Shown here: piece after piece, positions 59,527 through 64,000 of the stretch
How positions within the stretch are numbered: position 1 is the first letter of the stretch
Layout: the number at the start of each line of letters is the position of its first letter
Assembly: GCA_001557505.1 (NCBI GenBank)
Contig: LSAX01000005.1
Span: 124,001 to 188,000 of the forward strand
Length of the DNA: 64,000 nt
Direction: 5' to 3'
Source of the DNA: Reticulascus tulasneorum
Taxonomy: Eukaryota; Ascomycota; Sordariomycetes; Glomerellales; Reticulascaceae
Position numbers and translations under genes: made by a program
Notes under the pieces: model-generated
Seen by the model: the letters and a program-made list of their open reading frames with translations, nothing else
The model's database searches: none
What the model was told of the DNA's origin: nothing

Positions 59527-62001
59527 ATGGCGGGTGTTAATACTTCATCATTGATGCCCGTCACTGGAGTCCTAAACGTAGCCGATTTGGCTCGAATGTC
59601 GCTATCCATGCCTCTCGACGTGCTCTCACGATATGCGGCGGGTCGAGTCAATCCCTATACAAGTGAGGTTGGCACTGCGTTGTGCAGACAATTTAAGCTG
59701 GGCAAAAAGGGCAGGAGAAATATCCAGGCCGCTGTCGAGTCTCTAGTTAGTGTAGGAAGCGTTGGAAATTTCCTGGAGTTCGGATTTGGCATACGGGATG
59801 TGGTGAGGCTGATGGCGCAGTCAGAAGGAGGGTCTACTTGCCTGGCTCTGTGCGCGGCTCTGAAAGACACATACTCTGACGATATATCCGTGGACATCCT
59901 CATCGAGCTCACAAGACTCGTCCAAGTAGACGGCGAGCATATGCCGTCAGGCTTGGAGTGGAAGAACCTGCTGAATGCCTGCGCTGGAACGCTCGCTGCC
60001 AGTCCCTTCCCGATTCGAGCCGAATTCCTCATGAATTTGGTACGAGACGACCCATCTCTTGGCACAGGCGGCACCAGCCTTGTCGCACGTCCGCTTAGAG
60101 TACGCTCGTGCTCCACACCGAAGTCAATCGCACAGGCCATTGGTCATCTCGTCAAGATCTCCCAAGGTCAAATGCAGGCCATCACAGTCATCGGTGGAGC
60201 TGACTCTGGGTGGCTTGCTGCCGTGGCTGAATGGTTCTTTGACTTCCGAATTGCGATATTTGATGAGGATGGGAAGTCTAAGTATTCCAATACCCTTGAT
60301 CTTGACGGTGTCCAAGTCAAGATCGTCTCAGGAGAGGCAACTGGAGAGACAAGCGAAAGTTTGCAGCCCATAGGATACACCCATAGGTTGGAGGACGTTT
60401 CTGAGCTCTTCGAGGCTGAACTTAGACCTGCGGATGAAACCTGTACCTCGGGGCGGGTGAGGTGGAAAAGCGCTCTATCTAACACCTTCCATTCTCAGTT
60501 TAAGGAACTCATGACCAACACTCAGGGTGTGGGGGAGATGATCGGCAGCGCAGCCAGGCTATTCAAGGCTTTAGCTCAAAGTGATATCATGTTCTCGTTT
60601 TCCGAACTGAGTGCATGCACTGGCTACTGCGACGAATCTCATGGCCTAGGGTATCTGAACAACATCTTGGAATGGTTCCCTGAACTCAAGGAACTAAAGT
60701 CGTCGATGAGTCCAGCAGCCGCAAGAAGCGTCGCAAGTGCCAGAAGAGCTTACGATAACTGCGTAGCACTGATAAAGACGAGATGCAATTGCAGTTCCTG
60801 CACGGTGGTATCTTCGCCACCCGAAAACCTTGAGTCAGGAAGAGTTAATGAAGGATATACTGGAAGTGACGAGGAAATGAACTCCGCTTCGAGCTCTGGG
60901 TCGATTAGAAGCTCAAAATACTATCAAGAGATGGGGCACACAGACGACAACAGGTACTGTTTGCTTGCAATCGCTGAGACCATCATTGTCCTTGGACGAA
61001 CCCTGGCGAACGTCTCCCTGGAAACGAAAAACCTAACTCCGAAGCGAAGTGGGCTGGAGATGGTTTATTCGAAGCAGTATGCCTTGCACCATCTTGCAGA
61101 ATTGAATGTCGAAGACCTTTCTAGGGTGGGGCAAATATGGTTCGTCCTGGAACGCGACGTCGACTCCAATGTGACGGGGGTTGCGAACAGCGGTGAATCA
61201 GCCAGCGAGGTCAAGCTCCAGACAATACTGGAACTGTTTTCAGGTCGTCAGGCGCCCTCAATTTTCACCAAAACAACTGCGCTATGCGTGAATGGCATTT
61301 GCGCATATTTAGGCATCCTATCCGACGTTTGTGAACAGAAAGACTCGATTGGCCGGGTCCATATTCTGACTGGCAGGATTCAGTATCAGAAGAAGAGCTA
61401 CGACAAAGTCGAGGACCATACGCTATTACAGCGGGACAAGCAAGATGACTATTGGTTAGCAAAGGCAATGTCACACTCCGGGACTCAATTCCGAGAACGT
61501 AACTTGAGCATTAACGAAAGATCGGAGAGGCTGGACTGCATTTTAGAGATTCCCACGGGACTCACCGATCACCAAACTCTACGCATTGGCCCGGGAACCC
61601 TGGCTGCCCACATAGCGAGCAGGAGCGGTATTATTAGATGCAGACAAGCACAGAAGAGAGTTAAGGTCGCGTGTGAAAGAATCAGACCGGAGTTAGTAGC
61701 GTCTCAGCTAGTTAACGAGGCCAAAGTTCGCAGTATGAGCCTGGAGATCGGTGGAAAGTCTATCGAAGTTTTCCGATGCCAAAACTCCCACATTGCGCTG
61801 GCTATACTTGCGGCGTCTGCAAATACTGGTCCTCACTGTTCAGTATACCTTGTAGAAAGCCACTTGGAGTGCTTGGATTGCTGTATCCGCTCGATATTGG
61901 AAGTAAATCGCCCAGAGAGGACGCATTTTGCCATTGTCATTGCTGGAGCAGGAGATACACCAAGAATTCTCGGGGAGACGGCGTTGGCAGAGCGTATCTA
62001 A
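59527..62001 (+). CDS. Large fungal protein of unknown function
   Basis: An intronless 824-residue frame from ATG 59527 (the frame opens earlier only with GTG). The N-terminal half reads like a folded domain: LSMPLDVLSRYAAGRVNPYT, FLEFGFGIRDVVRLMAQSEG, then an ITVIGGADSGWLAAVAEWFF stretch resembling a nucleotide-binding or flavin-type glycine motif, without enough around it to name a family. A Ser-rich linker (about residues 450-475) precedes the C-terminal half. I recall similar large proteins in many filamentous ascomycetes, with no known role. No signal peptide or membrane helix is present. Confidence 0.75.
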   Translation: MAGVNTSSLMPVTGVLNVADLARMSLSMPLDVLSRYAAGRVNPYTSEVGTALCRQFKLGKKGRRNIQAAVESLVSVGSVGNFLEFGFGIRDVVRLMAQSEGGSTCLALCAALKDTYSDDISVDILIELTRLVQVDGEHMPSGLEWKNLLNACAGTLAASPFPIRAEFLMNLVRDDPSLGTGGTSLVARPLRVRSCSTPKSIAQAIGHLVKISQGQMQAITVIGGADSGWLAAVAEWFFDFRIAIFDEDGKSKYSNTLDLDGVQVKIVSGEATGETSESLQPIGYTHRLEDVSELFEAELRPADETCTSGRVRWKSALSNTFHSQFKELMTNTQGVGEMIGSAARLFKALAQSDIMFSFSELSACTGYCDESHGLGYLNNILEWFPELKELKSSMSPAAARSVASARRAYDNCVALIKTRCNCSSCTVVSSPPENLESGRVNEGYTGSDEEMNSASSSGSIRSSKYYQEMGHTDDNRYCLLAIAETIIVLGRTLANVSLETKNLTPKRSGLEMVYSKQYALHHLAELNVEDLSRVGQIWFVLERDVDSNVTGVANSGESASEVKLQTILELFSGRQAPSIFTKTTALCVNGICAYLGILSDVCEQKDSIGRVHILTGRIQYQKKSYDKVEDHTLLQRDKQDDYWLAKAMSHSGTQFRERNLSINERSERLDCILEIPTGLTDHQTLRIGPGTLAAHIASRSGIIRCRQAQKRVKVACERIRPELVASQLVNEAKVRSMSLEIGGKSIEVFRCQNSHIALAILAASANTGPHCSVYLVESHLECLDCCIRSILEVNRPERTHFAIVIAGAGDTPRILGETALAERI

Positions 62002-62224
62002 TCGTTCTTGCGAGTCTCATGTCAGCTAGTTGGGGTATGCTACATGGGCAATCACGAAGTGTATGGTTGCAGTTTTAGATGAGGTCCTCATCTCACAGGC
62101 TAGTCATTTCAGAACACATGAAGGGAAAGAATTTACGACTAATAGGCAACGAGCAGGAAGACACTGGCTTCATTCTCGACCTGAGACTAGAATTATAGAC
62201 TAGAATTATATTTATGACTGTATA

Positions 62225-62355
62225 GCGCTGCTGGTTGAACTAGCTCTCAGGCCGCAGAAGTACCTCGGTGATCATCCCTATCGTGAAAGAAACAAGCAAA
62301 AGAACCCCAGCAATCTTTCGCCCTGTCAATTCTCTTCGTATATTCGTGGTTGGTA
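62225..62355. repeat. Copy of the 3' flank of the secreted protein gene
   Basis: It aligns with about 62733-62885, in the same orientation. Shared blocks include TCGGTGATCATCCC, GAAAGAAACA and AATTCTCT followed by GTATATTCGT. The match fades at the stop codon of the gene at 62881-63200, so only its 3' untranslated side was copied. Confidence 0.75.
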
Positions 62356-62370
62356 ATCAGCCATCGGAGT

Positions 62371-62490
62371 GTGATGCCGCAACATAACGGCCTTACCCAA
62401 CAGCACGTGCTGGCGATACTAGAATAGGTATGGGCATGGCTTAAGTAGCAGTCGGGCAATATGGTGGCCCTGACATTGTTTTACTGCATT
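62371..62490 (+). pseudogene. Relic of a permease 3' end
   Basis: About 120 bases match 56162-56280, the last codons and 3' flank of the permease at 54022-56239: CAGCA(C/T)GTGCTGGCGAT and GTAGCAGTCGG are shared. The codons for the EWAWEWLR end have become a stop-containing sequence, mainly by G-to-A type changes. The rest of the gene is absent here. Confidence 0.8.
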
Positions 62491-62880
62491 GGAATAAGCA
62501 CCTAGGCAGTAGTGTTCTCCTGCCTTACCTGTAGCGCTTCCTGCCATATATGTCTACATTATCGCCAACAGTCGAGTTTGTCGTGCGCGTCTCCCTACGT
62601 AAACGACAGAGCCGCGTTGTCATCGGCGGCGACAAGTAATAGCAGCACCCTTACTCCATTAGGGACTTTGGTAAGCGCAAAACGAGTGTGTAATTAATTC
62701 TCAACCTGCAACTAGAACTAAACTTGTGACTGTGTAATGCTGTGATCGAACAAGTCATCAAGCTGCAGACTCACTACTGCAGAATTACTTCGGTGATCAT
62801 CCCATTGCGAAAGAAACAGACAAAAGAACTCCAGAAATCTTTCACCCTTTCAATTCTCTCAGTATATTCGTAGCTAATAT

Positions 62881-63200
62881 TTAGCCACAAGAGTTGGGCG
62901 CGTAGTTATTGATCTCGCAGCAGATCCAGCTACAGAAGAGCATTCCAAGTTAGCATTGCTCTCCTCTGTTTCGGGATGACTATATGTTCTGGAAACTTAC
63001 CATTGAAGACCACAGCCACTAGGACTGGGGCAGTAGAAGCCCACCTTTTCGTAGCAGGGCGAGAGGCATGGGTCCTGGCGCGCCTCGATATCGCGCTGGA
63101 AGAGCCTAGGCAAGTAGGAGGTGTCCGAGGTGTCAACAGCCATAGACGAGACAGTGATCGCCATGGCGGCGATGGAGGCAACAACTTCGAAGAACTTCAT
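62881..63200 (-). CDS. Secreted cysteine-rich protein (effector candidate)
   Basis: Two exons (63001-63200 and 62881-62929) with a 71-base GTAAGT-TAG intron give 82 residues. A signal peptide (MKFFEVVASIAAMAITVSSM) is followed by a pro-like stretch ending near DIEARQ and a C-terminal cysteine-rich part with eight cysteines (DPCLSPC, FYC, SGCGLQC, WICC, NSCG). Without the splice the frame ends at a stop in the intron. A TATAAAAG box lies about 110 bases upstream (63309-63316). Size and cysteines fit a small secreted effector or defensin-like peptide; no family is recognised. Its 3' flank is duplicated at 62225-62355. Confidence 0.72.
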
Positions 63201-64000
63201 TTCTGCGGTTTTGAGTGAAGAGTAAGAGTGGTTTTATTGGTTTCTTGTGTGGGATGTTTGGGATGATGATGAGAAGAGAGTGGACTTTGATGATGGAGAG
63301 GGCCATCCTTTTATATTTAATTTGGACACTTTCTATGACCATCGACTGATCTCAACGCCACCAAGAGAAGTTATCAAACTTGGCTTCCTCGTGAGGCCGT
63401 TCCACGGGACAGATCGAGTGACATTGGAAATTGCATTGCTTGCTGTCTTGTCCAGCCGTAAAAGATCCAATGGCCTTCAAGCGAGACAGCTTGCCACTTT
63501 AGAGAATCTTGTCTGTTGACTAGGATGTTCCGAAGCCCGAAGTCCAGCTGATGCCGTTGATAAATGGCTTTGCCACTTCAGGAGTTTCGATGTCTCGGTT
63601 TCTGTCCTGCCAAATTCGATGGTTTCATGCTGAGCAGCACTCTAGAATGTACGAGAGGGTTTCATAATTTGAAAATTACGCCAATGCCAAGCCCCTAAGC
63701 TCCTGGCTGCATATAGTTCGCCGGCCTGTTTAGTTTCGAGGTCTGAATAGACTCTTGGATTATGGCAGACCTAGTATCGAAATGCGCCTTGTGCAGCATC
63801 TACGCCGCTCGGTGGCACGAGTAATGAGTTCGGTGGGGCCGATGCAAGGTAGGTTCATTAGCGCCGCAGCCGAGATGTTGTAGTCCGTATGCATCACGGC
63901 AAGATACAGAGACGGGACGGATGTGGAGTTGGGATTCCCGGAGGGCGGTGATGCAAGGCAGAAACAACATGCAAGGATTTAGAGAAGGTGAAGTCCTCCA
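63201..64000. other. Promoter of the secreted protein and right edge
   Basis: A minus-strand TATAAAAG lies at 63309-63316. The rest, to the end of the window, holds no gene that I can support. Confidence 0.4.

Overview
The window is nuclear DNA of a filamentous ascomycete (Pezizomycotina). The genes have short GT-AG introns, many of 44-110 bases. The repertoire is typical of the group: a Zn2Cys6 regulator, a cutinase, an HsbA-type surface protein, a CFEM/Pth11-type receptor, a highly reducing polyketide synthase, a HET-domain protein, amino acid permeases and small secreted cysteine-rich proteins. A Tc1/mariner-like element decayed into AT-rich sequence suggests repeat-induced point mutation. 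Together these fit a plant-associated, probably sordariomycete-like fungus. The species cannot be named from sequence alone. Gene models below were assembled by eye from reading frames and splice sites; where exons are listed, the phases were checked.

Layout. 0.5-8.2 kb: a Zn2Cys6 transcription factor, an NTF2-like protein, an unrecognised gene, a three-exon small secreted cysteine-rich protein, a conserved fungal protein of unknown role, and an SMP-30-like propeller gene with a decayed copy of its 3' end about 3 kb away. 9.9-16.0 kb: a surface module of cutinase, HsbA-like protein and an eight-exon CFEM-Pth11 receptor. 17.7-28.1 kb: a 14-exon HR-PKS (KS-AT-DH-degenerate cMT-ER-KR-ACP, about 2,449 aa) transcribed divergently from an alpha/beta hydrolase that may release or transfer the product. 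29-33 kb: a GH128 pseudogene and an amino acid permease. 33.8-36.8 kb: an acidic protein, a HET-domain relic and a PaiA-like acetyltransferase.

37.7-44.8 kb holds a four-exon gene for a 2,278-residue protein joining a pseudokinase, ankyrin repeats and a HET domain, so a likely nonself-recognition or cell-death factor. 45-53.3 kb has a multi-pass membrane protein flanked by two diverged copies of the same relic, a short tandem repeat, a 55-residue secreted peptide, a small membrane-protein gene and a protein of unknown role. 54-56.2 kb is a seven-exon permease. 56.3-58.2 kb is a complete but dead Fot1/pogo-like transposon with TA target duplication. 59.5-62.0 kb is a large fungal protein of unknown function. 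62.2-63.2 kb is a mosaic of duplicated pieces ending in a second cysteine-rich secreted protein gene.

How the genes may work together: cutinase, HsbA and the CFEM receptor fit attachment to, sensing of and breakdown of hydrophobic plant surfaces. The PKS and hydrolase form a minimal secondary-metabolite locus. The right half looks like a fast-evolving accessory region with HET genes, relics, duplications and a mutated transposon. No rRNA, tRNA or CRISPR feature was recognised.
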